Shown in pieces: positions 9,148-17,858 of a stretch of 64,000 nt of DNA (position 1 is its first letter; each line of letters starts with the position of its first letter). Position numbers and translations under genes: made by a program. The notes below the pieces were generated by a model. The model was given only the letters and a program-made list of their open reading frames with translations, had not been told where the DNA came from and did no database searches. Source of the DNA: Ligilactobacillus sp. WC1T17 (GTDB lineage Bacteria; Bacillota; Bacilli; Lactobacillales; Lactobacillaceae); contig FOCC01000001.1 of assembly GCA_900110005.1 (NCBI GenBank), positions 50,427 through 114,426 on the forward strand, read 5' to 3'.

Positions 9148-10113
9148 TTAGTTTTTCACTACATTATACTTTCCCAGAACATATAAAACCTTGAACATAA
9201 AAGTTTCCTTTGACTTTTGCCGATAAAACTTCGTAGTTAAAGCATATATTACTCTTCTCATAAAGGATTTCTGGGAGTCAATAAAATTTGCAATCTCCTT
9301 CTTGGCTTCTCCATCCAAATCATCACTATAACATTCAGCAAAGTATTGTAACTGAATAGCCATCTTTTTAGCCTCATTTTTCTGCATACGCTGAATATGC
9401 TGCTTAATCCAATCAATCCTACTTTTACCAAAACCAAGCTCATTATCTTGATGCATTGTATATAGCGTATGCGGTTCATTGTCGAAAATTATTTTTCCAC
9501 AAACAGATGCCGATGCCGTTACCCATAAATCATGCACATATATTTGTTCATAAGACTTAGTCCTATCTAATATAATTCCTGCTAATTTCTTATTAATAAC
9601 TTGTGCATGTCCCGGACAAAAATTCTGAATTGCTGTATTATAAAATGTTATTTCTCTTCTTTGAGTTTGTGTAACACTGCCTAAATCATTCAAATTTTGA
9701 TCTACTAATTTCGAACAATTTCCATAAAGTAACGGATAATCATTGTCATACTCCATTAACGTATTAATCGCTATTGATACCTTATTTGGTAACCAATAAT
9801 CATCTTGATCACTAAAAGAATAGTATTCATAATTATTCTTATACGCATATTCAAGCAAAGCAAAAAAGCTTTTAACCACACCTATATTTTTATCTAAAAT
9901 CAGGTATATATTATTATTTTCTTCTTGATATTTTTTTAAAATATCTACAGTTTCATCACTAGACCCATCATCTCTAATTATTAAATCAATATCATATGCA
10001 ATATTTTGGCTCAAAATACTATCAATCTGTCGCTCTAGATATTTTTCACCATTGTAGGTAGACATTAAGATGGCTACTTTTTTATGCTCTCTATTTGCAT
10101 TATTATTTTCCAT
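9148..10113 (-). CDS. family 2 glycosyltransferase, rhamnosyltransferase-like (EPS)
   Basis: 321 residues. The N-terminus reads VAILMSTYNGEKYLERQIDSI, followed by DLIIRDDGSSDETVDILKKY and the metal-binding YSFSDQDDYWLPNKV. It has the same domain plan as the enzyme at 4,473-5,360. The ATG lies 11 bases inside the end of the upstream epimerase gene, so translation is probably coupled. It would add one sugar to the lipid-linked EPS repeat unit on the inner membrane face. The donor is not predictable from sequence. Composition is AT-rich. Confidence 0.85.
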   Translation of the reverse strand: MENNNANREHKKVAILMSTYNGEKYLERQIDSILSQNIAYDIDLIIRDDGSSDETVDILKKYQEENNNIYLILDKNIGVVKSFFALLEYAYKNNYEYYSFSDQDDYWLPNKVSIAINTLMEYDNDYPLLYGNCSKLVDQNLNDLGSVTQTQRREITFYNTAIQNFCPGHAQVINKKLAGIILDRTKSYEQIYVHDLWVTASASVCGKIIFDNEPHTLYTMHQDNELGFGKSRIDWIKQHIQRMQKNEAKKMAIQLQYFAECYSDDLDGEAKKEIANFIDSQKSFMRRVIYALTTKFYRQKSKETFMFKVLYVLGKYNVVKN

Positions 10114-10948
10114 ACTTCAAATCACCAAATACCTTTGAAAAAACGGTTATTTTACCAACTAATAACTTGATAATCTGATTAAAAATTCTCGTATAATGTA
10201 CTTTAATTTTCCGTTCGTCGCAATATTTTTTAATAACTTTATAAGTACACATATATTCGTTATCCTGACAAAGCACAACACCAGTTACATTATCATCTAA
10301 AATATATTTAGCTACTTGACACAATCCCTCAATATTAATAGCACTTCTTTCATTACTATATGCCGGAAAAATATGTACCTTAGATACTAACCTAATTAAT
10401 TTACCTAAATTACCTGGAGCATCTTCACCATAAATCATTGGGGGGCGCACAAAAGTAATCATAAAATTAGCATCTTGTAATTTTCTCAATTTTTCTTCTG
10501 CAAGAAATTTGCTTTTTCCGTAAGGAGACAAAGGATTAACTGGTGTGTCTAAATCAATAGAGTCATTTGAGATAGTAAGTCCGTAGACATTCATAGTACT
10601 AATGAAAATGAAATGTCTTACACCTTGGTTCTTTGCTTTTTTAGCGAGTTCAATCGTTAAATTAGTATTCACACGATAATATGTATCTTCATCTACCTTG
10701 TTTCCCTTATGAACAATGGCCGCTACATGATAAATGACATCATACATAGAAAAATCGGCTTTTTTCCACGCATCATCACGAACTCCAATTAAATCCGCCT
10801 CATAACCATACTTTTCTAAATAATTTTTCAGATTTTTTCCTACAAAACTATTCTTGCCAGTAATTAAAACTTTATATTTTTCTTTTTTAACGGTATTAAT
10901 TGCTTTTCCTTCAAACAGGAGACATGCATTATCTAATTTTTTAAACAT
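10103..10948 (-). CDS. NAD-dependent epimerase/dehydratase (extended SDR, EPS)
   Basis: 281 residues, shorter than the usual 310-340 of sugar epimerases. The Rossmann start is VLITGKNSFVGKNLKNYL (a variant GxxxxxG). The catalytic pair is visible as S in FISTMNVYG and YGKSK (the YxxxK motif). RPPMIYGEDAPGNLG follows, as in nucleotide-sugar epimerases of the WbpV/Gne type that follow a priming transferase. It would change the configuration of a UDP-sugar used to start or extend the repeat unit. It starts 2 bases after the sugar transferase stop with a good AGGAG site. It marks the start of the AT-rich half of the locus. Confidence 0.8.
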   Translation of the reverse strand: MFKKLDNACLLFEGKAINTVKKEKYKVLITGKNSFVGKNLKNYLEKYGYEADLIGVRDDAWKKADFSMYDVIYHVAAIVHKGNKVDEDTYYRVNTNLTIELAKKAKNQGVRHFIFISTMNVYGLTISNDSIDLDTPVNPLSPYGKSKFLAEEKLRKLQDANFMITFVRPPMIYGEDAPGNLGKLIRLVSKVHIFPAYSNERSAINIEGLCQVAKYILDDNVTGVVLCQDNEYMCTYKVIKKYCDERKIKVHYTRIFNQIIKLLVGKITVFSKVFGDLKYGK

Positions 10949-10949
10949 G

Positions 10950-11786
10950 CTATTTCTCCTTTGATTTCATAGTACCCGTTCCGCCTTCTACGACACTGTC
11001 GTCACGGCCGACCTTGCTGATGGTGCCGACAAAACAGCGGACATCCATGCCGAAGCTTTGCTTCTTGACGTAGTCACCATCCAGCTTTGCTTTGACGGGG
11101 ATTTCCAGTTCATCACGGCCGTTGATTTGGGCCCAGCCTGTCAGGCCTGGCTTGATATCGTTAGCGTTATACTTGTCGCGTTCTGCTGTCAGGATATCTT
11201 GATTCCAAAGACCTGGACGAGGTCCGATGATTGCCATGTTGCCGATGAAGATATCCCAAATTTGAGGAAGTTCATCTAAACTGTGAGCCCGGATGAACTT
11301 ACCTACCTTGGTGATGTATTGGTCTGGGTTGGACAGCATGTGGGTTGGTGTATCGTGGGGGGTATCAACCTTCATACTTCTAAACTTGTGAAGTTTGAAG
11401 TATTGCTTGCCCTTACCCATTCTTTTTTGAGTGAATAACACTGGACCCGGATCTTCAACCTTAATCGCAATCGTTAAGATTAAGAATACCGGAGACAAGA
11501 TTACCAAACCGCAAAATGATACGATGATATCTACTAAACGCTTAATGTATCTTCCGTAAAAGCCTTGCTTATAGTCTGAATCCCCGATAGCTTCCAGGTG
11601 TCCCCTGACACCGTCGGCGTTTTCTTTATCGTTATCGTCTTTAACAAACTTTACTTTCTTCCCTTCAAGCGGGTTTTGCTGGTCTTTTTGGTTGGCATAA
11701 ACCGAGTCTCCCTTCTTGATTCCGGCAATCACCGCTAAAATCAAGAAGATTAGGACTATTATGCCAAGAATTACTTTTCCTACCAT
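10950..11786 (-). CDS. epsE: priming undecaprenyl-phosphate sugar-1-phosphate transferase
   Basis: 278 residues. An N-terminal membrane helix (VILGIIVLIFLILAVIAGI) and a linker precede the bacterial sugar transferase domain: YIKRLVDIIVSFCGLVILSPVF re-entrant helix, RMGKGKQYFKLHKFRSM with the conserved KFRSM, DELPQIWDIFIGNMAIIGPRPGL, and GLTGWAQINGRDEL. It moves a sugar phosphate from a UDP-sugar to undecaprenyl phosphate and so commits the EPS repeat unit. The domain is complete. With the PglD-type acetyltransferase and the CapD dehydratase next to it, a diacetamido sugar as first sugar is an attractive inference. GC content is higher than that of the genes downstream. Confidence 0.9.
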   Translation of the reverse strand: MVGKVILGIIVLIFLILAVIAGIKKGDSVYANQKDQQNPLEGKKVKFVKDDNDKENADGVRGHLEAIGDSDYKQGFYGRYIKRLVDIIVSFCGLVILSPVFLILTIAIKVEDPGPVLFTQKRMGKGKQYFKLHKFRSMKVDTPHDTPTHMLSNPDQYITKVGKFIRAHSLDELPQIWDIFIGNMAIIGPRPGLWNQDILTAERDKYNANDIKPGLTGWAQINGRDELEIPVKAKLDGDYVKKQSFGMDVRCFVGTISKVGRDDSVVEGGTGTMKSKEK

Positions 11787-11803
11787 ATCCTCTTCCTATC
11801 TTT

Positions 11804-12298
11804 CTAAAAACCTAAAACCACTTCGCCGGCATCAACTTTTTTACACTCTTCTACCTGACCGCCGGCCTTGACGATTGCCCCGGCATTGATGTGGCAGCAA
11901 TCGCCAAGCACTGTATCGTGGTCAACGATTGCGCCGACACTTATGATTGAGCCCTTGCCTACTTGGCTATGGGTATTCACAACAGCTTTCGGTTCAACGA
12001 CCGTACCCTCGCCAATAACCGCTGAGGGGCTGACATAGGCTGTCGGATGGATTAGGGTTGCTAGCTTTCCACCCGCTGCTTTTACCTGCCCTAAAATTTG
12101 CTTACGAAATTTATTATTTCCAATTCCGCAAAAGCATGCGTCATATTTTGGTACAAACAATGGCAGCTCCGAGAACGTGCCAATAGCTTCGGAGCTACCA
12201 TCATCTAGAAAATCAATCTTAGTATACTGTAAATTCTTGGCGATTTCAGCTGCCACCTTGCCGTGACCACCGGCACCGATAATTAGTAAACTTTTCAT
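11804..12298 (-). CDS. PglD/NeuD/EpsM-type sugar O/N-acetyltransferase
   Basis: 164 residues, short for a family commonly near 200. The N-terminal Rossmann-like nucleotide-sugar domain starts LLIIGAGGHGKVAAEIAKN. The left-handed beta helix follows (ATLIHPTAYVSPSAVIGEG onward). VDHDTVLGDCCHINAGA holds the catalytic His. The helix stops early (KKVDAGEVVLGF), so the last coil is missing compared with PglD. In Campylobacter and Bacillus subtilis the homologues acetylate the 4-amino group of UDP-bacillosamine precursors. It sits between the CapD dehydratase and the priming transferase, which is the same set as epsC, epsM and epsL of B. subtilis. Confidence 0.8.
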   Translation of the reverse strand: MKSLLIIGAGGHGKVAAEIAKNLQYTKIDFLDDGSSEAIGTFSELPLFVPKYDACFCGIGNNKFRKQILGQVKAAGGKLATLIHPTAYVSPSAVIGEGTVVEPKAVVNTHSQVGKGSIISVGAIVDHDTVLGDCCHINAGAIVKAGGQVEECKKVDAGEVVLGF

Positions 12299-12310
12299 TG
12301 ATATCCTCGC

Positions 12311-14182
12311 TTATTTTCTTTCCTCAGGCATCACGTAGGTTGGGACAATCTTCTTGATGTACCGGCGAATATCTGGGGTGTCTGCTTGACTTACTTCATT
12401 AAGCTCTTTGAGTTCATTTTCAAAGTGGTCGTCATCAAAGACAATCGGCGAACCAATATGAATCAGCTTGTTTGGTGTGTCTTTCATACCTTCTTCTTCC
12501 ATCAGCATTTCTTCGTAGAGTTTTTCACCTGGACGAAGACCTGTGAACTTGATTGGGATGTCGACATCTGGTTCAAAGCCTGATAAACGGATTAAGTTCT
12601 TGGCTAAATCAAGAATCTTAACCGGATCACCCATGTTTAAGACGAAGATTTCTCCGCCGCGGGCATAAGCGCCTGCTTGAAGCACCAAAGATACTGCTTC
12701 TGGAATGGTCATGAAGTAACGGATAATATCCGGGTGGGTAACTGTTACGGGACCGCCATGCGCAATCTGCTTTTTGAAGAGCGGGATAACCGAACCATTT
12801 GAACCCAAAACGTTACCGAAGCGGACCGCCACGAAGTTGGTGTGCTTAGAGCGGCGGGACATCATTTGGACAATCATTTCACACATCCGCTTGGAAGCAC
12901 CCATGACGTTGGTGGGGTTGACCGCCTTATCGGTTGAGATTAAAACAAAACGTTCAGCTGCGTACTTGTCGGCGGCTTTCGCTACCTTATAAGTCCCAAA
13001 GACGTTATTTTTGATAGCTTCATTTGGTGAATCTTCCATCAATGGCACATGCTTGTGGGCTGCGGCGTGGAAGACGATTTGCGGACGGTAATCTGCGAAG
13101 ATTTCTTCGACCCGGTGGGTGTTTCTGACTGAACCAATCAGGTATTCGATATCGACATCCGGGTTAGTCCGTTTGAGCTCTTGCTGAAGGTCATAAACAT
13201 TATTTTCATAGATATCAAAAACAATCAGCTTCTTTGGGTGGTGGTTGGCGATTTGCCGGCAGAGTTCTGATCCGATAGATCCGCCCCCGCCGGTTACCAA
13301 GACGACCTTGTCTTTTAAGTAGCCGACCACTTCATCCAAGTTGACCTTGATTGGTTCACGGCCTAGAAGGTCGGTGATATCGACATCGCGCATTTTCGAA
13401 ACCGAAATTTCCCCATTGATTAACTGATACATCCCAGGCAAAACTTTAATTTTAACCTTAGCTTCGGTTGCTTGAATTGCTTCAATCAACTGCTTGCGCT
13501 GAGTCGGTGTCGCCGAAGGCATGGCTAAATAGATATATTGCGGTTTAACTTGATGCAGTACTTTCTTTAAGCTGCCGCATCCGCCTTCGACTTTAATGCC
13601 GTCGATATATCGTCCCCATTTATTACGGTCATCATCTAAAATCGCAACAACCCGGCCTTCAGTGAGGTTGCTGTGCTTTAACTCATGCAAAATAGCACTG
13701 CCTGCTTCACCAGCACCATACAAGACAATTGTCGGATCATCTTTTGCGGTGGTATCCGAAAAAGCTTTAATAATCCGCAAAGAAAAGCGCAAAAGCCATT
13801 CTGCCCCCGTCAAAAAGGCAAAGGACAACACAAAATAACCATAAGGCATATCCAAGTGTGCAATACTCATGACAAAAAATTGCACCAGCGTCACTACTGC
13901 TGTAGCCCCCATAATCGTCAGCAAGTTTTTAGCTGTGGCACTGCCCCAATAAATATCATACAGTTTAAAAAATTTAAAAATGAGCACCACTGATATGATG
14001 TAGATTGGCAAATATTGCAAGGCATGCATGAAGAAATGATCTGGAACAACATCATATCGCATGTCAAAACGTACATAAACAGCCCCTAAACTGGCTAGAC
14101 AGCTGATAATAATATCAAATATAAGTAAACTTAAAGTTCTTTTTTTCTTATCTTGCGGTAAGTAACGCTGTAAAGAATTCAT
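12311..14182 (-). CDS. capD: CapD/FlaA1-type UDP-sugar 4,6-dehydratase, membrane bound
   Basis: 623 residues, full length for the family. Four N-terminal membrane helices (about residues 16-130) are followed by a first Rossmann domain (IVLYGAGEAGSAIL) and the catalytic SDR domain (VLVTGGGGSIGSELCRQI, AAAHKHVPLMEDSP, then STDKAVNPTNVMGASKRMCE). The motif SxxMxxxK replaces YxxxK, as is usual in this group. The C-terminus has GLRPGEKLYEEML. Homologues PglF and EpsC make the UDP-4-keto-6-deoxy sugar that leads to bacillosamine; others make epimers. The gene opens the structural part of the EPS operon after the phosphoregulatory genes. Confidence 0.9.
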   Translation of the reverse strand: MNSLQRYLPQDKKKRTLSLLIFDIIISCLASLGAVYVRFDMRYDVVPDHFFMHALQYLPIYIISVVLIFKFFKLYDIYWGSATAKNLLTIMGATAVVTLVQFFVMSIAHLDMPYGYFVLSFAFLTGAEWLLRFSLRIIKAFSDTTAKDDPTIVLYGAGEAGSAILHELKHSNLTEGRVVAILDDDRNKWGRYIDGIKVEGGCGSLKKVLHQVKPQYIYLAMPSATPTQRKQLIEAIQATEAKVKIKVLPGMYQLINGEISVSKMRDVDITDLLGREPIKVNLDEVVGYLKDKVVLVTGGGGSIGSELCRQIANHHPKKLIVFDIYENNVYDLQQELKRTNPDVDIEYLIGSVRNTHRVEEIFADYRPQIVFHAAAHKHVPLMEDSPNEAIKNNVFGTYKVAKAADKYAAERFVLISTDKAVNPTNVMGASKRMCEMIVQMMSRRSKHTNFVAVRFGNVLGSNGSVIPLFKKQIAHGGPVTVTHPDIIRYFMTIPEAVSLVLQAGAYARGGEIFVLNMGDPVKILDLAKNLIRLSGFEPDVDIPIKFTGLRPGEKLYEEMLMEEEGMKDTPNKLIHIGSPIVFDDDHFENELKELNEVSQADTPDIRRYIKKIVPTYVMPEERK

Positions 14183-14232
14183 TGTGTCCCCTCTAAAAAT
14201 ATGTATTAGCAGGCTTGACCTGCTTTATTTGT

Positions 14233-15015
14233 TTAAAAGAAAAAGAATTTCTTTTTCTTTTTCATCGGAATCGGCGAATAATCATGGGCAGCTACATAGT
14301 CGCCATTGATTAATTTTTCTGCATTTGCTTCAAAAGCTTGGGCTTTAGCTGCGTCAAAATCTTGGGCAACCTGATTTAAAGCCTCGCTTAAAACAAATTT
14401 CCGGCCCGGCAGATTATGTGCATCCGATGCAATAATCTGGACCAGGTTATGTTCCACCATTTTGTGTGATAATTCAGCTACATGCTCGCCAAAGCCGCCG
14501 ATATAACTTGTTGCCGTTAACTGAGCCAAAGCGCCATTTTCAATGAATTCATAGAGCAAATCTAAATTTTCCTGAATTTCATGGTTGCGTTCAGGGTGAC
14601 AAATGACAGGCGTGGTGCCTTTTTTACGTAAATCAAAAATCATGCGCTTGGCATAAGCCGGAACTTCTCCATGCGGAAATTCCAAAAGCATATAATGCTT
14701 ATCTTCGTCAATACCCAATAAGTCATCATATTTCTCAATTAAATCACCGTTAATGTGAACTTCTTGCCCTGCAAATACGCTCAGCGGAAGTTTTTGCCGG
14801 TCAAGTTCTGCCTGAAATTGATCACACAGCTTGATGACATCAGCTTTATGATTAACGTATTGATTGTCCAAATGGTGCGGCGTGGCTAAAATATGCGTCA
14901 CACCATCAGCAATAGCCGCTTGTGCCAAGGCCAGCGATTTTTCGAGACTTTCGGAACCATCGTCGATTCCCGGCAAGATATGACAGTGCAAGTCAACCAG
15001 CTTGTCAAAATGCAT
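14233..15015 (-). CDS. wzh: PHP-family protein tyrosine phosphatase of EPS regulation (Wzh/CpsB)
   Basis: 260 residues of the PHP type. It starts LVDLHCHILPGIDDGSESLEKSL, with metal-binding HxH, then ILATPHHLDNQY, VICHPERNHEIQ and IIASDAHNLPGR, all metal ligands of CpsB/YwqE. Mn-dependent phosphatases of this kind dephosphorylate the tyrosine-rich tail of the partner kinase and thus tune chain length and amount of EPS. Its ATG overlaps the wze stop codon by one base (TAATG), giving tight translational coupling. The C-terminus ends in a run of Lys and Phe. Confidence 0.92.
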   Translation of the reverse strand: MHFDKLVDLHCHILPGIDDGSESLEKSLALAQAAIADGVTHILATPHHLDNQYVNHKADVIKLCDQFQAELDRQKLPLSVFAGQEVHINGDLIEKYDDLLGIDEDKHYMLLEFPHGEVPAYAKRMIFDLRKKGTTPVICHPERNHEIQENLDLLYEFIENGALAQLTATSYIGGFGEHVAELSHKMVEHNLVQIIASDAHNLPGRKFVLSEALNQVAQDFDAAKAQAFEANAEKLINGDYVAAHDYSPIPMKKKKKFFFF

Positions 15016-15773
15016 TACTTCTTATCCTCTTTTCCATAGTAGCCGTAATAACCATAGTAACCATAGTAACCGTAATAACCGCCCGCGTTATCCTGCTTAA
15101 CATCATTCAAGACCGTCCCGATGATTTTAGCATTACTGTGTTCGAGCAAACCGACAGCTTGGCGCAAAGCTTCTTTTTCCGTATGGCCGGCACGCACAAC
15201 CAACACCGTTCCATCAACGCGGTTGGCTACCAATTGGGCATCAGTTACAGAAAGTACCGGCGGAGCATCATAGATAACCATATCATAACTTTGACTAAGG
15301 CCCGCCATCAACCCGGCCATTCTTCTGGAACCGATTAATTCTGAAGGGTTAGGCGGTACCGGACCGCTAGGCATAACGCTTAAGTTTTTCACTGTCGTTT
15401 GATAAATAATGTCTGTGGCCGGCAAGTCGTGTTCGGTTAAAAAGTTCGTCAACCCTCTGGGATCAGTAATACCGAAGGTCGCGTTAATCGTCGGACGTCT
15501 CAGGTCAGCGTCAACCAGCAGGGTCTTTTTGCCTTGACGGGCAAAAGCGACGGCTAAGTTGGCTGAAATCGTTGATTTACCTTCAGAAGCCATTGATGAC
15601 ACTACCATGATTGACTTGAATTGCTCATCGGCACTGGAAAATTCAATATTTGTCCGAATGGTGTTGAATTGTTCGGTGTTAACTGAACCAGCCCTGGAAA
15701 CAGTAACCAAACGCACCCCTTTATCCATTGAAGTTGTATCAAGATGCTTTTTCTTTTTTCTAAATAATGGCAT
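15015..15773 (-). CDS. wze: bacterial tyrosine autokinase of EPS export (Wze/CpsD)
   Basis: 252 residues with the Walker A of BY-kinases (VVSSMASEGKSTISANLA), Walker A' (LLVDADLRRPTINATFG) and Walker B (YDMVIYDAPPVLSVTDA). The C-terminus is a tyrosine cluster of repeated YGYYG units just before the end, the autophosphorylation sites. It needs the cytosolic tail of the membrane activator Wzd for activity and is reversed by Wzh. At the DNA level the tail is a string of nearly identical nine-base units at 15,030-15,081, which could gain or lose repeats. The gene lies 15 bases after wzd and overlaps wzh by one base. Confidence 0.93.
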   Translation of the reverse strand: MPLFRKKKKHLDTTSMDKGVRLVTVSRAGSVNTEQFNTIRTNIEFSSADEQFKSIMVVSSMASEGKSTISANLAVAFARQGKKTLLVDADLRRPTINATFGITDPRGLTNFLTEHDLPATDIIYQTTVKNLSVMPSGPVPPNPSELIGSRRMAGLMAGLSQSYDMVIYDAPPVLSVTDAQLVANRVDGTVLVVRAGHTEKEALRQAVGLLEHSNAKIIGTVLNDVKQDNAGGYYGYYGYYGYYGYYGKEDKK

Positions 15774-15788
15774 ACTTCATTCTCCTTC

Positions 15789-16565
15789 CTAGACGCGGCG
15801 GCGTTTTTCCGGGGCGACGTTTTGTGCATTCTTATCGATAACTTTAACCAGGCCGAAATCATCTTCATTAGAATGGATATGGTAAACGGCTCCTAAACTC
15901 GTTAAGCCCAAGTCTTTGGTAATGAAATCAGTATCCTTCACCGTGGTATCAGTGATTTCCTTGATAATTGCCAAAGCCATCCCGACCAGAAGTCCAACAG
16001 CTAAACCGATTAAAGCATTCAAACCCTTTTTAGGTGAAACAGCATTCGTATTAGCCTTAGCCTTCGTAACAACCGTCACGTTATCGACCTTCATCATTTT
16101 CTTAATCTTGCGGGAGAAGACTTCCCCAATGGTATTAGCCAAATCAGCGGCTGTATAAGCATTCGTATCTGTGACGGTCACTGAGATAACTTGTGAATTA
16201 GTTTGGTTGCTGATAGTCATATTGTCTTGCAAGGAAGCAACGGTACCCTGATAGTTATCTTTTTGCCGCACTTCTTTGACGACGGGGGCTAAGATAACCG
16301 ATTTTTTCAAGACGTCTTGATATGTATTAATCGCTTGCAAGTCAGCCTGTTGTGCTGTATATTGCATCTGCGTATTATCAGCCTTTTGGTTAACCAAAAT
16401 ATCAATGGTTGAACTATACTTAGGTGTCATAATAACAAATGACACGACCAAGGAAGCTAACAACCCGACAATTCCCCAAACAATAATACTTACCCAGCTC
16501 TTTTTCAAAGCCATCAGTAAACTGGACAAATCAATTACTGTTTCTCCACTAGCATTTTCGTTCAT
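15789..16565 (-). CDS. wzd: chain-length determinant / kinase activator (Wzd/CpsC)
   Basis: 258 residues with the classic Wzz plan: a first membrane helix near residues 19-50 (SWVSIIVWGIVGLLASLVVSFVIM), a long extracellular coiled region, and a second helix near residues 180-200 (GLNALIGLAVGLLVGMALAIIKE). The cytosolic tail ends in APEKRRRV and contacts the kinase Wze. It is the first gene of the EPS operon, behind an AGGAG site and an extended -10 element. It controls EPS chain length and activates Wze. Confidence 0.92.
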   Translation of the reverse strand: MNENASGETVIDLSSLLMALKKSWVSIIVWGIVGLLASLVVSFVIMTPKYSSTIDILVNQKADNTQMQYTAQQADLQAINTYQDVLKKSVILAPVVKEVRQKDNYQGTVASLQDNMTISNQTNSQVISVTVTDTNAYTAADLANTIGEVFSRKIKKMMKVDNVTVVTKAKANTNAVSPKKGLNALIGLAVGLLVGMALAIIKEITDTTVKDTDFITKDLGLTSLGAVYHIHSNEDDFGLVKVIDKNAQNVAPEKRRRV

Positions 16566-16602
16566 TACGATTCTCCTTAAATAAAGTAGCGTTACTCCCC
16601 TT

Positions 16603-16631
16603 ATTGTAGCATAGTTGGACTTTTTTAATGG
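16603..16631 (-). promoter_or_regulatory. probable EPS operon promoter
   Basis: On the minus strand TATGCTACAAT gives an extended -10 (TACAAT at 16603-16608), about 40 bases upstream of wzd. No good -35 is present at the normal distance (CCATTA), as is common with extended -10 promoters. Confidence 0.45.
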
Positions 16632-16858
16632 ATTTTTTTAATTTTTTTAAAAATTATTCACTATTTTAGTATAGCAAAGCTCCTAAGTAATGCAACCTTT
16701 TTCTGGACTAAAATCACATTTGTTTTCAAAAAAGTTATTCTTTAATCCATTTTAGGCCAGCTTTTTTATCATTAATTCATACTAATTTATTCAATCTTTT
16801 TCGCTATACTAGTAAGAAAGAAAACGCTTATGCATTTATTTATAAGGGGTTGGTATTT

Positions 16859-17731
16859 ATGAAAAAAACCGCATTGCTTTCCGGCTTGTTATTAGGGGCC
16901 AGTTTACTTCTCGTCGGCTGCCAAAGCCAAAGCCAGAATCAAACTGCTAATTCAAGCAGTACTAAGACCGCTAAAGTTCAAAAAAAGGCTGTTAAAAAAG
17001 CTAGCTCCGTCAGCAACCAAACGACCAGTGCCAGTTCTTCGAGTGCCTCTTCAAGCTCAGCTAGCACTTCAAGTAATACTGACAGTTCTTCGCTTGCTTC
17101 AAACAACGCCCGGCTCCAAGCTTTTAACCAGCAATTAACCGCTAAACTCGGCAATGTCCTTTTACCCCGTTTGACCGGTTTAACTGGGGATCCCGGGTAT
17201 CTAAACGTTTCCTATCAAGGAAATACCGCCAATTTCACGGTCAAATATATCGTTAGCTATACACCGCATAACTTAAACGATTCAGGCTTAACCAAGCAAA
17301 TTCCCTATGCGGAATTCTCCAAGAAAACCTATAATACGAGCCAAGAAGCCCAAAACGCCCTTAATAACTATCGCGAAGCTTCCAATGATCAAGGCCTACC
17401 AAGTGTCACGCTGACCAACAATATCAAAGGTTACCTCAATTCCGGCGCCGGCCAAAGATACCTCCATTGGAACGAAGGCAATTGGTCCATGACCGTCCAC
17501 GCTTCGGTCGTTAACGGCGAAGATCCTTTGACACCAGCCCAAACAATTGCCGGCTTATTGGAAAATCACTACCTGCCCGCTCCCCAAAGTATTGGGACTG
17601 GTTATTTTGAAGCAAATCCTACTACCCAAACGCTCGGCCAAACCTTGACTTGGCAAAAAGATAATGTTGTCTATACTCTAAAGGCCCACAGTGCTTACAC
17701 TGGCATCATCATGGCCGAATCCATTAAATAA
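16859..17731 (+). CDS. serine-rich secreted lipoprotein of unknown function
   Basis: 290 residues from ATG 16859, which lies nine bases after AAGGGG; the upstream TTG lies too close to that site. The lipoprotein signal is MKKTALLSGLLLGASLLLVGC with lipobox LVGC. A low-complexity Ser/Thr/Lys linker follows to about residue 85, a typical cell-wall spacer. The rest is a globular domain (NNARLQAFNQQLTAKLGNVL, PRLTGLTGDPGYLNVSYQG) that I do not assign to a known family. It would be anchored to the outer face of the membrane. TATACT at 16805-16810 is a good -10. It is divergent from the EPS operon, and a double terminator follows. Confidence 0.8.
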   Translation: MKKTALLSGLLLGASLLLVGCQSQSQNQTANSSSTKTAKVQKKAVKKASSVSNQTTSASSSSASSSSASTSSNTDSSSLASNNARLQAFNQQLTAKLGNVLLPRLTGLTGDPGYLNVSYQGNTANFTVKYIVSYTPHNLNDSGLTKQIPYAEFSKKTYNTSQEAQNALNNYREASNDQGLPSVTLTNNIKGYLNSGAGQRYLHWNEGNWSMTVHASVVNGEDPLTPAQTIAGLLENHYLPAPQSIGTGYFEANPTTQTLGQTLTWQKDNVVYTLKAHSAYTGIIMAESIK

Positions 17732-17737
17732 AGCAAA

Positions 17738-17768
17738 GCCGCCCAGCAAATCTGCCGGGGCGGTTTTA
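17738..17768 (+). terminator. terminator after lipoprotein gene
   Basis: GCCGCCC pairs with GGGGCGGT, followed by TTTTAT, seven bases after the stop codon. Confidence 0.65.
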
Positions 17769-17796
17769 TCTTTGGTCAAAGATAAGAAACTAAAAA

Positions 17797-17825
17797 GCCC
17801 CTAAGTTAACCTTAGGGGCCTTTTT
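17797..17825. terminator. bidirectional terminator between lipoprotein gene and fruA
   Basis: GCCCCTAAG and CTTAGGGGC pair perfectly over a five-base loop. A-runs before and T-runs after make it usable for both converging transcripts. Confidence 0.85.
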
Positions 17826-17858
17826 AGCAATTATTTTATTATAAAGTAGTAAACAAAT

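Noticed and set aside
15020..15100. short tandem repeats as a possible CRISPR or satellite
   Set aside because: They are codons of the YGYYG tail of the tyrosine kinase; no spacer structure.
16826..16841. GAAAACGCTTATGCA as a cre site before the lipoprotein gene
   Set aside because: Spacing of the conserved bases does not fit the CcpA consensus.
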